Shown here piece by piece: positions 8,332-17,333 of a stretch of 64,000 bases of DNA. Location: NCBI RefSeq assembly GCF_012271765.1, contig NZ_VRKO01000016.1, positions 1-64,000 on the forward strand, written 5' to 3'. The stretch is from Erwinia rhapontici (GTDB lineage Bacteria > Pseudomonadota > Gammaproteobacteria > Enterobacterales > Enterobacteriaceae). The stretch's first letter is position 1; each line of letters opens with the position of its first letter. A program made the translations under genes and the position numbers. The notes below the pieces were generated by a model. The model worked only from the letters and a program-made list of their open reading frames with translations, was not told the DNA's origin and ran no database searches.

Positions 8332-9315
8332 ATGATTCGCTTTGCCGTCGTTGGAACCAACTGGATCACCCGTCAGTTTGTCGATGCTGCCCATGAAACC
8401 GGAAAAATGAAGCTGACCGCCGTTTATTCACGCTCGCTGGCACAGGCAAAGACCTTCGCCAGCGACTATCCGGTAGAAAAGCTGTTTGATTCGCTGGAGG
8501 AGATGGCCGAATCCGATGCTATTGATGCCGTCTACATCGCCAGCCCCAACGCTCTGCACTGTCCACAGTCACTGCTGTTCCTACGCCACCGTAAGCACGT
8601 AATCTGCGAAAAGCCGCTGGCCTCGAATCTGCGCGAGGTTGAAGCCATGATCGCCTGCGCCGCTGAACATCAGGTGGTGCTGTTTGAAGCCTTTAAAACC
8701 GCCAGCGTGCCGAACTTCCTCACGCTGCAACAGGCGCTGCCGAAAGTGGGCACGCTGCGCAAAGCCTTGATCAATTACTGCCAGTACTCCTCCCGCTATC
8801 AGCGTTATCTGGATGGCGAGAATCCCAACACCTTTAATCCGGCATGGTCTAACGGCTCAATCATGGATATCGGCTATTACTGCCTCGCTACGGCGGTGAA
8901 TCTGTGGGGGGAACCTGCCAACGTGATGGCCAGCGCCAGCCTGCTGGAGAGCGGCGTTGATGGTCACGGTACGGTGATCCTCAACTACGGCGATTTCGAC
9001 GTGACCTTACAGCACTCAAAAATCAGCCAGTCTACGCTGCCAAGCGAAATTCAGGGTGAAGAGGGATCGCTGGTGATTGAGCAGGTGTCTGAGTGCCAGC
9101 GCGTCAGCTTTATCCCGCGCGGTGGTAAAGCGCAGGATCTGACGCAGCCGCAGCATATCAATACCATGCTGTATGAAGCGGAGGTTTTTGCCCGCCTGGT
9201 GGAGAATAATCAGTGGGATCACCCCGGACTGGAAACGTCACGCATCACCGCGAAGCTGTTGACGGAGATCCGCCGCCAGACCGGGGTGATCTTCCCGGCC
9301 GATGCCACTGTGTAA
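8332..9315 (+). CDS. ygjR: Gfo/Idh/MocA family oxidoreductase YgjR
   Basis: A 327-residue NAD(P)-dependent dehydrogenase-like protein. The Rossmann half begins FAVVGTNWITRQF and includes the family motif CEKPLA near residue 98; the C-terminal half is the alpha/beta substrate domain. It follows E. coli YgjR closely from end to end. The substrate is not known. The position between ygjP and alx matches E. coli, with the TPM, LemA and ClC genes lying where E. coli has ygjQ. Confidence 0.9.
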   Translation: MIRFAVVGTNWITRQFVDAAHETGKMKLTAVYSRSLAQAKTFASDYPVEKLFDSLEEMAESDAIDAVYIASPNALHCPQSLLFLRHRKHVICEKPLASNLREVEAMIACAAEHQVVLFEAFKTASVPNFLTLQQALPKVGTLRKALINYCQYSSRYQRYLDGENPNTFNPAWSNGSIMDIGYYCLATAVNLWGEPANVMASASLLESGVDGHGTVILNYGDFDVTLQHSKISQSTLPSEIQGEEGSLVIEQVSECQRVSFIPRGGKAQDLTQPQHINTMLYEAEVFARLVENNQWDHPGLETSRITAKLLTEIRRQTGVIFPADATV

Positions 9316-9380
9316 ATATTTCTAAATATTACTGAAGAAGATTGACCTTCGGCGGCTGCCCGCCTATCTTTTGCAACAGC

Positions 9381-9687
9381 AAAGGGGAGTAACTTCTTCG
9401 TCAGTTAATCGTCAATACGACATCCACATGATGTCCGGTTACTGAGCAACCAAATGCTGGTTGTAAGTGAGACCTTGCCGGAAGGCGAGGTTTGCTTACA
9501 GCATCAATAATATTGTGGCTAATCCCTTCCGATATACCCTATAGATTTCAGGTCGCAGAAAGGCGGCAACTGAGTGAATCTCCATGAGCTTACATCAGTA
9601 AGTGACTGGAGTTCGTGAAGGCAGCCAACGCATCTGCGGCATGAAAGATGACGGGTAGTTGGCCATTTTTGTTATTGGGGCAAAAAA
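9381..9687 (+). promoter_or_regulatory. alx leader with yybP-ykoY Mn2+ riboswitch (SraF/PRE region)
   Basis: A long structured leader ends directly at the alx start. It opens with AAAGGGGAGTAAC at 9381, the conserved 5' strand of the yybP-ykoY aptamer, followed by short helices and by a strong stem around GACCTTGCCGGAAGGCGAGG at 9471-9490. A GGTAGTTGGCC segment near the end could sequester the ribosome site. In E. coli the same region controls alx in response to Mn2+ and alkaline pH and yields the SraF RNA. Aptamer limits (about 9381-9500) are estimates. Confidence 0.8.
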
Positions 9688-10650
9688 ATGAATACTGTCG
9701 GTACGCCGTTACTCTGGGGCAGCTTCGCTGTCGTTGTCGTGATTATGCTGGCGATTGACCTGCTGTTGCAGGGCCGTCGTGGCGCACACACCATGACCAT
9801 GAAACAAGCGGCCGCCTGGTCGCTGGTCTGGGTCACCCTCTCACTGTTATTTAACGCTGCCTTCTGGTGGTATCTCACCGGCACCGCCGGGCGCGAAGTC
9901 GCGGATGCGCAAGCGCTGGCCTTCCTCACCGGTTATCTGATTGAAAAAGCGCTGGCCGTCGACAACGTGTTTGTCTGGCTGATGCTGTTTAGCTATTTTG
10001 CCGTTCCGGCCGCATTGCAGCGCCGGGTGCTGATCTACGGCGTGCTGGGCGCGATTGTGCTGCGTACCATTATGATCTTTGCCGGAAGCTGGCTGGTGAC
10101 CCAGTTTAGCTGGCTGCTCTATATCTTCGGCGCATTCCTGCTGTTTACCGGGATCAAAATGGCGCTGGCGAAGGAAGATGACAGCGCGATTGGCGATAAG
10201 CCGCTGGTGCGCTGGCTGCGTAGTCGTATGCGCATGACGGACAAAATCGAAGGTGAACGCTTCTTTGTGCGTAAGAATGGCGTGCTGTTTGCCACACCGC
10301 TGCTGCTGGTGCTGATTATGGTTGAGCTGAGCGACGTCATCTTCGCCGTCGACAGTATTCCGGCTATTTTCGCGGTGACCACCGATCCGTTTATCGTGCT
10401 GACGTCTAACCTGTTTGCGATCCTCGGCCTGCGTGCCATGTACTTCCTGCTGGCAAACGTGGCAGAGCGTTTCACAATGCTGAAATACGGCCTGTCGGTG
10501 ATCCTGGTGTTTATCGGGGTGAAGATGTTGATTGTCGACTTCTTCCATATCCCCATCGCCATTTCACTCGGCATTGTGGGCGGTATTCTGGCGCTGACGC
10601 TGATCATTAATGCCGTGGTTAACTATCGGAACGATCAGAAGACATCCTGA
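9688..10650 (+). CDS. alx: TerC family membrane protein Alx, manganese exporter-like
   Basis: A 320-residue polytopic inner-membrane protein (about nine segments). It is almost collinear with E. coli Alx, including the TerC core acidic positions in [12 protein letters not shown] and [18 protein letters not shown]. Alx is linked to Mn2+ homeostasis and is induced by alkaline pH and manganese through its leader. A Mn2+ riboswitch leader immediately upstream supports the same role here. The gene is monocistronic, closed by the terminator at 10671. Confidence 0.95.
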   Translation: MNTVGTPLLWGSFAVVVVIMLAIDLLLQGRRGAHTMTMKQAAAWSLVWVTLSLLFNAAFWWYLTGTAGREVADAQALAFLTGYLIEKALAVDNVFVWLMLFSYFAVPAALQRRVLIYGVLGAIVLRTIMIFAGSWLVTQFSWLLYIFGAFLLFTGIKMALAKEDDSAIGDKPLVRWLRSRMRMTDKIEGERFFVRKNGVLFATPLLLVLIMVELSDVIFAVDSIPAIFAVTTDPFIVLTSNLFAILGLRAMYFLLANVAERFTMLKYGLSVILVFIGVKMLIVDFFHIPIAISLGIVGGILALTLIINAVVNYRNDQKTS

Positions 10651-10670
10651 TCGATAGCGGCAAACATCCA

Positions 10671-10706
10671 GGGGCCGATCGTCTTTTTCGATCGGCCCTT
10701 TTTGTT
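10671..10706 (+). terminator. Rho-independent terminator after alx
   Basis: The stem GGGCCGATCG / CGATCGGCCC encloses a short T-rich loop and is followed by TTTTTGTT. It lies 20 bp past the alx stop and separates alx from sstT. Confidence 0.92.
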
Positions 10707-10814
10707 GTGGATGGCATAAAAACACGCACTTTTCCCTTTCCCTGTCAGATGATTTCCTTATACTCCCCTGCGCAAACACCCCAGAAACATCGATAACGAT
10801 AGCGATTTTAAAAT

Positions 10815-12053
10815 ATGCGTACAGAAAACAGTGACCGTGGGCTGGTTCAGCGCCTGCTCCAGGGCAGCCTGGTAACACAAATTATGATTGGGCTGGTGGC
10901 CGGCATTGCCCTGGCCTGGTTCTCAAAAAGCAATGCGCTGGCCGTCGGCCTGCTGGGTGAGCTGTTTGTCAGCGCACTGAAAGCCGTGGCCCCCTTGCTG
11001 GTCCTGGTACTGGTGATCGCCTCAATTGCTAACCATCAGCAGGGACAAAAAACCAATATTCGCCCGATTGTGATGCTCTATCTGCTCAGTACCTTCTGTG
11101 CCGCCATTGTGGCGGTGGTCGCCAGCCATCTGCTGCCGCAGACGCTGACATTACAAGCCGCCAGCACCGAGATTGTGCCGCCGTCCGGGATTCTTGAAGT
11201 GCTGCGTGGCCTGCTGATGAGCATGGTCACCAACCCGATTGAAGCGCTGATGAAAGCCAACTATATCGGCATCCTGGTGTGGGCTATCGGTCTGGGCTTT
11301 GCATTCCGCCACAGCAGCGATACCACCCGTGCATTTCTCAATGATGCCTCCGATGCCGTGACGCGTCTGGTGCGTATTGTGATCCGCTTTGCGCCCATCG
11401 GGATTTTCGGCCTGGTGGGATCGATTCTCGCCTCGACCGGCTTTGATGCGCTGTGGGAATATGCCAGCCTGCTGATCCTGCTGCTGGGTTGTATGCTGCT
11501 GATGGCGCTGGTGTTTAACCCGCTGCTGGTGTGGTGGCAGATCCGCCGTAATCCGTATCCGCTGGTGTTTACCTGCCTGCGTGAAAGCGGCGTAACCGCC
11601 TTCTTTACCCGCAGCTCGGCCGCCAATATTCCGGTGAATATGGCGCTGGCGAAAAAGCTGGGTCTGGATGAAGACACTTACTCGGTGTCCATTCCGATTG
11701 GCGCCAATATCAGTATGGCGGGCGCATCGATCACCATTACCGTGCTGACGCTGGCAGCGGTGAATACGCTCGGGATCCATGTCGATGTGGGTACCGCTAT
11801 TCTGTTAAGCCTGGTGGCGTCGATTTGTGCCTGCGGGGCTTCAGGTGTGGCGGGCGGTTCGCTGCTGCTGATCCCGGTCGCCTGTAATATGTTCGGGATA
11901 CCGAATGAAGTGGCGATGCAAGTGGTGGCTGTGGGCTTTATTATCGGGGTCTTGCAGGATTCAGCTGAAACCGCGCTGAACTCATCGGCGGACATTCTGT
12001 TTACGGCTGCGGCCTGTATGGCGGAAGATCGCCGGGTTGAGCAGAACGCGTAA
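10815..12053 (+). CDS. sstT: Sodium:serine/threonine symporter SstT
   Basis: A 412-residue inner-membrane transporter of the dicarboxylate/amino-acid:cation symporter (DAACS) family, which imports serine and threonine with Na+. It is collinear with E. coli SstT, including the substrate-site region [22 protein letters not shown] and the second hairpin/TM7 segment [21 protein letters not shown]. It stands alone after the alx terminator. Downstream lie palindromic repeats and the IS insertion, with no obvious terminator apart from the palindromes themselves. Confidence 0.95.
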   Translation: MRTENSDRGLVQRLLQGSLVTQIMIGLVAGIALAWFSKSNALAVGLLGELFVSALKAVAPLLVLVLVIASIANHQQGQKTNIRPIVMLYLLSTFCAAIVAVVASHLLPQTLTLQAASTEIVPPSGILEVLRGLLMSMVTNPIEALMKANYIGILVWAIGLGFAFRHSSDTTRAFLNDASDAVTRLVRIVIRFAPIGIFGLVGSILASTGFDALWEYASLLILLLGCMLLMALVFNPLLVWWQIRRNPYPLVFTCLRESGVTAFFTRSSAANIPVNMALAKKLGLDEDTYSVSIPIGANISMAGASITITVLTLAAVNTLGIHVDVGTAILLSLVASICACGASGVAGGSLLLIPVACNMFGIPNEVAMQVVAVGFIIGVLQDSAETALNSSADILFTAAACMAEDRRVEQNA

Positions 12054-12062
12054 ATTAACCCA

Positions 12063-12086
12063 GGGCGAGGCGTGCCTCGCCCCTAC
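12063..12086. repeat. REP-like palindrome after sstT
   Basis: GGGCGAGGCGTGCCTCGCCC (12063-12082) is a near-perfect dyad followed by CTAC. It belongs to the same family as the dyads at 101-353. A second palindrome of the GGGTCGGGCATGCCCGACCC type directly follows (12098-12113) and is split by the IS, resuming at 13407. Confidence 0.8.
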
Positions 12087-12113
12087 GTTGTTCAGGTGTA
12101 GGGGTCGGGCATG

Positions 12114-13406
12114 GGTACAGACCGACCACATGGGTAACACTTTAGACTGACCACATGGGTAACAGTTATAAACGGCATAGCGGAGGAGACTCACTATGCC
12201 CTGGACTGAGACTGTTACCATGCAACGCCTCGATTTTATCCGTGCCTGCCTCGCAGGCACACACTCTGTCGCTTCACTTTGCCGCCAGTTCGGCATCAGC
12301 CGCAAAACCGGCTACAAATGGATTGAACGCTTTGACCCCGGCGACCTTCGCTCCCTTGAAAACCTCTCCCGGGCGCGCCTCACCTCATCCTGCGTTATCC
12401 CTCCCGGCATGGCACAGTGCCTGATATCCCTGCGCCGCGCCCACCCGGACTGGGGACCAAAAAAACTGCGCCACTGGCTGATTAACACGGGCCATCCCGG
12501 CCACGTTCCTGCCGCCAGCACCATCGGCAGCCTGCTTGACCGCGAAGGGCTGGTCACGCCCCGTAAAGTCCGCCGCCGCACGCCCGGTAACGCCGCCGGT
12601 CTGACGGATATCTGCCGCGTTAATCAGGTCTGGAGCGCAGACTTCAAGGGCTGGTTCCGTCTGCGTGACCGCAGCCTCTGTCGGCCCTTCACCCTGACGG
12701 ATAACCTCAGCCGCTACCTGCTGGCGTGTGAAGCAGGCACCCGTGAAACCGGGGCGTTCGTCCGCCAGAATCTTGAGCGGGCCTTCCGGGAATACGGGCT
12801 GCCGGACGTGATACGCACGGACAACGGGCATCCCTTCGCCGGTACGGGCATTGCCGGCCTGAGCCGGCTCAGCGTCTGGCTGATAAAGCTGGGCATCCTG
12901 CCGGAACGGATCAGGAAAGGGCATCCGGAAGAGAACGGACGGCATGAGCGGATGCACCGTTCACTGAAGGGTGCGCTGGCGTGCGGCAACATCTTCACGA
13001 CGCAGGCAGAGCAGCAGGCGTGGTTCGACGCATACCGGCGAGAGTTCAACGCAGAACGGCCGCACGAGGCGCACGGAGGAAAAACGCCGTCGACGGTATG
13101 GACACCGTCAGCACGGAGGTGGGACGGGGAGGTACCGGAGGTGAAATACCCGGAGGGCTCAAGGCTGCTGCGGGTTCAGGCAAAGGGAGGGATAAAGCTG
13201 GATGAATGGATGTTCCTGAGCGAAGCGCTGAGGGGAGAATACGTGAGGCTGGTCGAAGTGGATGACGGCGTGGATGTCATCCTCTTCGACCGGCTGATAC
13301 TGGCTTACTATGAACGGGCAGAAAAGCGTATTATCAGGGTCGACCCGGCATAAAAGTGTTACCTGTGTGCCCGGTCTGATCTGTTACCTATGTACCCGGT
13401 CCTACA
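12114..13406 (+). mobile_element. Complete IS481-family insertion sequence
   Basis: About 1293 bp. The left end (from GGTACAGACCG) and the right end (GGTCCTACA, read in reverse) form imperfect inverted repeats. Each end contains the motif ACATNGGTAACA twice in a repeated arrangement, probably transposase-binding sites. The element is flanked by CATG on both sides (12110-12113 and 13407-13410), consistent with a 4-bp target duplication at the centre of the palindrome GGGTCGGGCATGCCCGACCC. The left end is identical to window bases 1-77. Exact ends are inferred from that comparison and from the duplicated CATG. Confidence 0.8.
12196..13353 (+). CDS. IS481 family DDE transposase
   Basis: A 385-residue transposase. 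The N-terminal 60 residues form a helix-turn-helix (SVASLCRQFGISRKTGYKW). The integrase core follows, with the first Asp in VWSADFKGWF, the second in IRTDNGHPF and the Glu in HPEENGRHERMHR, so the DDE triad is complete. The ribosome site GGAGGAG lies 7 bp before the ATG. No frameshift or stop is present, so the copy looks able to move. The fold and the HPEENGRHERMHRSL motif are typical of IS481. Confidence 0.92.
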   Translation: MPWTETVTMQRLDFIRACLAGTHSVASLCRQFGISRKTGYKWIERFDPGDLRSLENLSRARLTSSCVIPPGMAQCLISLRRAHPDWGPKKLRHWLINTGHPGHVPAASTIGSLLDREGLVTPRKVRRRTPGNAAGLTDICRVNQVWSADFKGWFRLRDRSLCRPFTLTDNLSRYLLACEAGTRETGAFVRQNLERAFREYGLPDVIRTDNGHPFAGTGIAGLSRLSVWLIKLGILPERIRKGHPEENGRHERMHRSLKGALACGNIFTTQAEQQAWFDAYRREFNAERPHEAHGGKTPSTVWTPSARRWDGEVPEVKYPEGSRLLRVQAKGGIKLDEWMFLSEALRGEYVRLVEVDDGVDVILFDRLILAYYERAEKRIIRVDPA

Positions 13407-13437
13407 CATGCCCGACCCGCACATTCGTACAGAGGGA

Positions 13438-14766
13438 TTAATGATCCTGACGCACTACACTACTGCCGCTGAGTGCGGCGGCGCGTTTATGGCTGAGTAG
13501 GGCGTTCAGTAAAATCGCCCCAAACGTTGCCGTACCGATCCCACCGAGCGTAAAGCTGCCGATTTTTAGTGCGAAATCTCCCGCACCCAGTACCAGTGTC
13601 ACGGCAACCATAATCAGATTACCATTCTGGCTGAGATCGACATTGTTCTGTACCCAAATGCGAGCACCGGCTACCGCAATCAAACCAAACACAACGATTG
13701 ATGCGCCGCCAATAACAGGCCCCGGGATGGTATGAATCAGAGCGCCAAATTTGGGTGAGAAGCCCAGTACCATGGCAATCAGAGCCGCGGCGACAAAGAC
13801 CAGCGTGGAGTAAACTTTCGTCACCGCCATCACGCCGATATTTTCCGCGTAAGTGGTGACGCCGCTGCCGCCAACGCCGCCGGATAACATCGTTGCCACC
13901 CCGTCACCGACAAATGCCCGGCCCATATAAGGGTCAAGATTGCGTCCGGTCATACCGGCTACGGCCTTGATATGTCCGAGGTTCTCGGCCACAAGAATGA
14001 CCGCCACCGGCGCAATCATCACCATGGCCTGAGTACTGAACGTCGGGCTGGTGATCAGCGGCATGCCAAACCAGGGGGCATTCGCCAGCAGGCTGAAGTC
14101 GACGGGTTTCCCTAATCCAAAGCCGTTGGTCAGCAGCGCATAGATTGCCCAAGCGACAATCAGCCCAACGAGGATCAGCAGGCGCTGCACCATGCCGCGG
14201 GTGAATACCGCGACCACGCCGATACACAACACGGTCATGACTGCCATCCAGCTATCGAACATCGAGGCTGAAACGCCGCGCACGGCAATCGGTGCCAGGT
14301 TCAGACCAATCGCCATGACAACGGCACCCGTCACCACGGGCGGCATCAATTTTTCTATCCAGCGGGTGCCTGCTTTCATCACCACAAAACCGATCAGGGT
14401 GTAAACCAGACCGCAGGCAATGATGCCACCCAGCGCCACGCTGAGGTTCGGGTTCAGTCCCTGACCGCTAAAGCCCGTCACGGCGATCACCACGCCCACA
14501 AACGCCGCGCTGGAGCCCAGATAACTGGGTACGCGGCCTCCGGTGATCAGGAAGAACAGCAACGTACCCACGCCCGACATCAGGATCGACAGGTTCGGGT
14601 CCAGCCCCATCAGCAAAGGCATCAGCACGGTGGCACCAAACATGGCGACCGCGTGCTGCAGGCCCATCACTACCGTTTGCCCGAGGGGCAGTGTTTCATC
14701 AGGCGCGACAATACCGGTTGTCGACGCTGTCGTTTTCGACCATTGAGGGAACCAGGAACCTGCCAT
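13438..14766 (-). CDS. rutG: Uracil permease RutG
   Basis: A 442-residue NCS2 (xanthine/uracil) family transporter that brings uracil and thymine across the inner membrane for degradation by the Rut enzymes. About 12-14 hydrophobic segments are visible; the conserved NCS2 motifs include AENLGHIKAVAGMTGRN and GGVGGSGVTTYAENIGVM. It is the last gene of the rut operon, 51 bp after rutF. The end of the gene lies only about 30 bp from the IS insertion, which therefore spares the coding region. Confidence 0.95.
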   Translation of the reverse strand: MAGSWFPQWSKTTASTTGIVAPDETLPLGQTVVMGLQHAVAMFGATVLMPLLMGLDPNLSILMSGVGTLLFFLITGGRVPSYLGSSAAFVGVVIAVTGFSGQGLNPNLSVALGGIIACGLVYTLIGFVVMKAGTRWIEKLMPPVVTGAVVMAIGLNLAPIAVRGVSASMFDSWMAVMTVLCIGVVAVFTRGMVQRLLILVGLIVAWAIYALLTNGFGLGKPVDFSLLANAPWFGMPLITSPTFSTQAMVMIAPVAVILVAENLGHIKAVAGMTGRNLDPYMGRAFVGDGVATMLSGGVGGSGVTTYAENIGVMAVTKVYSTLVFVAAALIAMVLGFSPKFGALIHTIPGPVIGGASIVVFGLIAVAGARIWVQNNVDLSQNGNLIMVAVTLVLGAGDFALKIGSFTLGGIGTATFGAILLNALLSHKRAAALSGSSVVRQDH

Positions 14767-14817
14767 CGTTATCTCCAGAGTGTGAGCACTGCATTGACCG
14801 GCGAGTAAAGCCCGGGA

Positions 14818-15351
14818 TCAGAAACTACGTTGTGGTAACGGGTGGTAGCCACGATCGAAATAGATCAGGCCATGATTGCTGTCGCTGAACACCAGTGCCT
14901 GTGCCTCGCACACTAAAATATCGTGGGTGCCGACGCTCATCACCTGTGTCACCAGACAGTCAAACGACACCAGTGCGCCGCTGAGGATCGGCGATCCGGT
15001 GACCTGCGTTGACCAGTCAGCGGCGATAAATCGCTCGGCCATCGGCGTTTTACCGCCAAACAGGTTAGATAGCGCTTCATGACCGGACGCCAGCGTATTC
15101 ACGCAAAGCTGTCTGTTTTCTCTGAAGGTCTCATACACCGATGCGGAACGGTTCAGGCACACCAGCAGCGTCGGTGGCGTGTCGGTGACGCTACACACCG
15201 CCGAGGCAGTAAATCCGGCACGTCCGGCAGGGCCATCGGTGGTGATAATATTGACGGCGGCACCCAGGCGTGCCATCGCATCGCGGAATTGTTGCTTTTC
15301 CACGCCGGTGACAGGCGGGGTGGGTGCCAGGGTATTCAAGGTTTCTGCCAT
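14818..15351 (-). CDS. rutF: NADH:FMN reductase RutF
   Basis: A 177-residue flavin reductase of the HpaC/RutF family. It supplies reduced FMN to the monooxygenase RutA. Motifs include [23 protein letters not shown], the flavin-binding region, and a conserved C-terminal YFDRGYH. The start overlaps the end of rutD by 16 bp. In E. coli rutE lies between rutD and rutF; here the two are directly joined. Confidence 0.93.
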   Translation of the reverse strand: MAETLNTLAPTPPVTGVEKQQFRDAMARLGAAVNIITTDGPAGRAGFTASAVCSVTDTPPTLLVCLNRSASVYETFRENRQLCVNTLASGHEALSNLFGGKTPMAERFIAADWSTQVTGSPILSGALVSFDCLVTQVMSVGTHDILVCEAQALVFSDSNHGLIYFDRGYHPLPQRSF

Positions 15352-16160
15352 AGTGGCTCCATATCAGCGGTATTCGCGGCCAGGCTGTCATCTTGCAGCC
15401 AGCCCATCAGCAGGTGATTAAAGGTGGAAGCGTCGGTGACACTCATAGCGTGGCCACCCCAGTTCATGCGTTGCAGGGTGGCGTGCGGCAATGCTGCCAG
15501 CAGTTGTTCGGAACAGGTCCATGGCACCAGCAGGTCGTCGCGTGAACAGAGCAACAGCACGGGCTGGGTAATCTGTGCGGCATGAGAACTGTAGTCGCAG
15601 GCCATCAGCGCATGCAGGCGCTTGAGCAAGTTATCCATACCCTGAAAATGCGCCGTATGCAGCGTATCTTCAGCTTCAATACGTGCCTGATGTTCCGACA
15701 GCCAGTCAGCGGGATAAAGAAACAGTGGCTGGGCACGAACATAAGCCTCGACCCCGACATTAAGCAGCAGATCCTGGCGTACGCGGAAACAGCGACGGGT
15801 GTGTGCATCCAGTTGTAACCAGCCGTTAACCAGCACCAGCCGCGACACACGTTCGGGGTAGTCGAGTGCCAGCTGTAGGGCAACCATGCCACCGAGCGCA
15901 TGGCCAACTATATCGAACTGCATAATATTGTGCTGTTCCAGCAGCATCGCCAGCTCACTGGCCATCTGCGACATACTGTAGCCTTCAGGCAGCGTATCCG
16001 GACTTTTTCCGGTGCCGCGCTGGTCGTAAACCACCACGCGAAATGCCGCGCGTAGCGCATTCATTTGCGGCAACCAGAAACTCCCCAGTCCGCCCAGTCC
16101 GGCAGATAACACTACGGTTCTGGCCCCGGGTTCATCGCGACCTGACAGCTCAATATGCAT
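15336..16160 (-). CDS. rutD: Aminoacrylate hydrolase RutD
   Basis: A 274-residue alpha/beta-hydrolase-fold protein that speeds conversion of aminoacrylate to malonic semialdehyde in uracil breakdown. The usual nucleophile elbow GxSxG reads GHALGG, so alanine replaces serine, as it does in E. coli RutD. The acid region [10 protein letters not shown] and the histidine region [11 protein letters not shown] are retained. It sits between rutC (10-bp gap) and rutF (16-bp overlap). Confidence 0.93.
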   Translation of the reverse strand: MHIELSGRDEPGARTVVLSAGLGGLGSFWLPQMNALRAAFRVVVYDQRGTGKSPDTLPEGYSMSQMASELAMLLEQHNIMQFDIVGHALGGMVALQLALDYPERVSRLVLVNGWLQLDAHTRRCFRVRQDLLLNVGVEAYVRAQPLFLYPADWLSEHQARIEAEDTLHTAHFQGMDNLLKRLHALMACDYSSHAAQITQPVLLLCSRDDLLVPWTCSEQLLAALPHATLQRMNWGGHAMSVTDASTFNHLLMGWLQDDSLAANTADMEPLWQKP

Positions 16161-16170
16161 GAGTCACTCC

Positions 16171-16557
16171 TTATTTACCGATATGCGCCACGCTGGCGAT
16201 TTCAATCAGCGCATCGGGTTTCACCAGTCCGCACTGAATGCAGAAGCGGGCGGGCTTTTCGCCGGGAAAATAGTCTGCGTACACCGCGTTCACGGCAGCG
16301 TAGTTACTCCAGTCGGTAATAAAAATGGAGTTAAATGTCACGTCATCCATTGTGCCGCCTGCGGTTTCAATCACGCTCTTAATCGTTTCCAGCACGTGGC
16401 GGGTTTGCGCGGCGGCATCTCCCACGTGAACCACATTATTGTCTTTATCGAACGGCAGCGTGCCGGAGACATACACCACGCCATCGGCCAGCGTTCCCGG
16501 AACAAAAGGGGCGATCGGTACGCTGGTGCCTGGTGGGGTAATAATCGTTTTTGGCAT
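16171..16557 (-). CDS. rutC: Aminoacrylate peracid reductase-type RidA protein RutC
   Basis: A 128-residue member of the RidA/YjgF family, which forms trimers with an arginine-lined cleft. RutC acts on 3-aminoacrylate or its peracid precursor in uracil catabolism. Family motifs are present: [21 protein letters not shown] at the N-terminus and [19 protein letters not shown] at the C-terminus. It follows rutB by 29 bp. Confidence 0.94.
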   Translation of the reverse strand: MPKTIITPPGTSVPIAPFVPGTLADGVVYVSGTLPFDKDNNVVHVGDAAAQTRHVLETIKSVIETAGGTMDDVTFNSIFITDWSNYAAVNAVYADYFPGEKPARFCIQCGLVKPDALIEIASVAHIGK

Positions 16558-16586
16558 TGTTTTTTTCTCCGTTTAAAAAGCAGGTG

Positions 16587-17333
16587 TCAGGCTGTCTGGG
16601 CTGCAGTGGCCGGTTCCGTTTGTAATGCCGAGCAGAAACTGCCGACGTCAGACACCCAACCAAAGAAGGTTTCAATATTGAACAGGGCGGCCTGCTGGGC
16701 AAACAGTGGGCCTGCCTGATAGGTGGCGTCCTCAAGGACGATGCCGAAGTATTCAAGGAAGAAACCGTCACGCAGGGTGGACTCCACGCATACGTTGGTG
16801 GCAATGCCGGTAAACACTAAATGACGGATGCCCCGACTGCGCAGCATGCTGTCGAGTGCAGTATTAAAGAAGCCGCTATAGCGCGGTTTAGGCAGCACGA
16901 TATCGCCCGGCTGCGGTGTCAGCTGATCGACCAGCTCATAATCCCAGCCACCCTTTGCCAGCAACGTGCCCTGCAGTTCCGGGTTCTGGCGCATGGTTTT
17001 CAGCGCATTCGATTTATGCCAGTTCGGTGAACCGGGTCCGCCGGCTTCGACGTACTGATCGTCCCAGCCATTCTGGAACCAAATCACCTGGATCCCGGCC
17101 TGACGGGCAGCCTTGACCGCCACATTGATCTGATCGATGACCGGGCGAGTGGCCGACACGTCAAACCCGGCGAGATCGAGATAGCCGCCGGTGGTGGCAT
17201 AAGCATTCTGCATATCCACGACGATCAGTGCCGTTTGCTCCGGTGGGAAGACAATCGCTTCCGGGCGCGCGGGCAGGGTGATAGCGTCCAGGGTGGATGC
17301 GGTAGTGCACACAACAGCAGGTTTGTTATTCAT
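16587..17333 (-). CDS. rutB: Ureidoacrylate amidohydrolase RutB
   Basis: A 248-residue cysteine hydrolase of the isochorismatase family that cleaves (peroxy)ureidoacrylate to carbamate and aminoacrylate. The catalytic triad can be placed: Asp in [10 protein letters not shown], Lys in [13 protein letters not shown] and Cys in [17 protein letters not shown]. The start codon overlaps the last base of the rutA stop codon region at 17333, so translation of the two is probably coupled. Confidence 0.94.
   Translation of the reverse strand: MNNKPAVVCTTASTLDAITLPARPEAIVFPPEQTALIVVDMQNAYATTGGYLDLAGFDVSATRPVIDQINVAVKAARQAGIQVIWFQNGWDDQYVEAGGPGSPNWHKSNALKTMRQNPELQGTLLAKGGWDYELVDQLTPQPGDIVLPKPRYSGFFNTALDSMLRSRGIRHLVFTGIATNVCVESTLRDGFFLEYFGIVLEDATYQAGPLFAQQAALFNIETFFGWVSDVGSFCSALQTEPATAAQTA

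Noticed and set aside
9847-10548. A 233-codon open frame antisense to alx
   Set aside because: His- and Gln-rich translation typical of the reverse strand of membrane-protein genes; alx itself is unmistakable. The same reasoning rejects the long antisense frames in sstT, opgG and apeJ.
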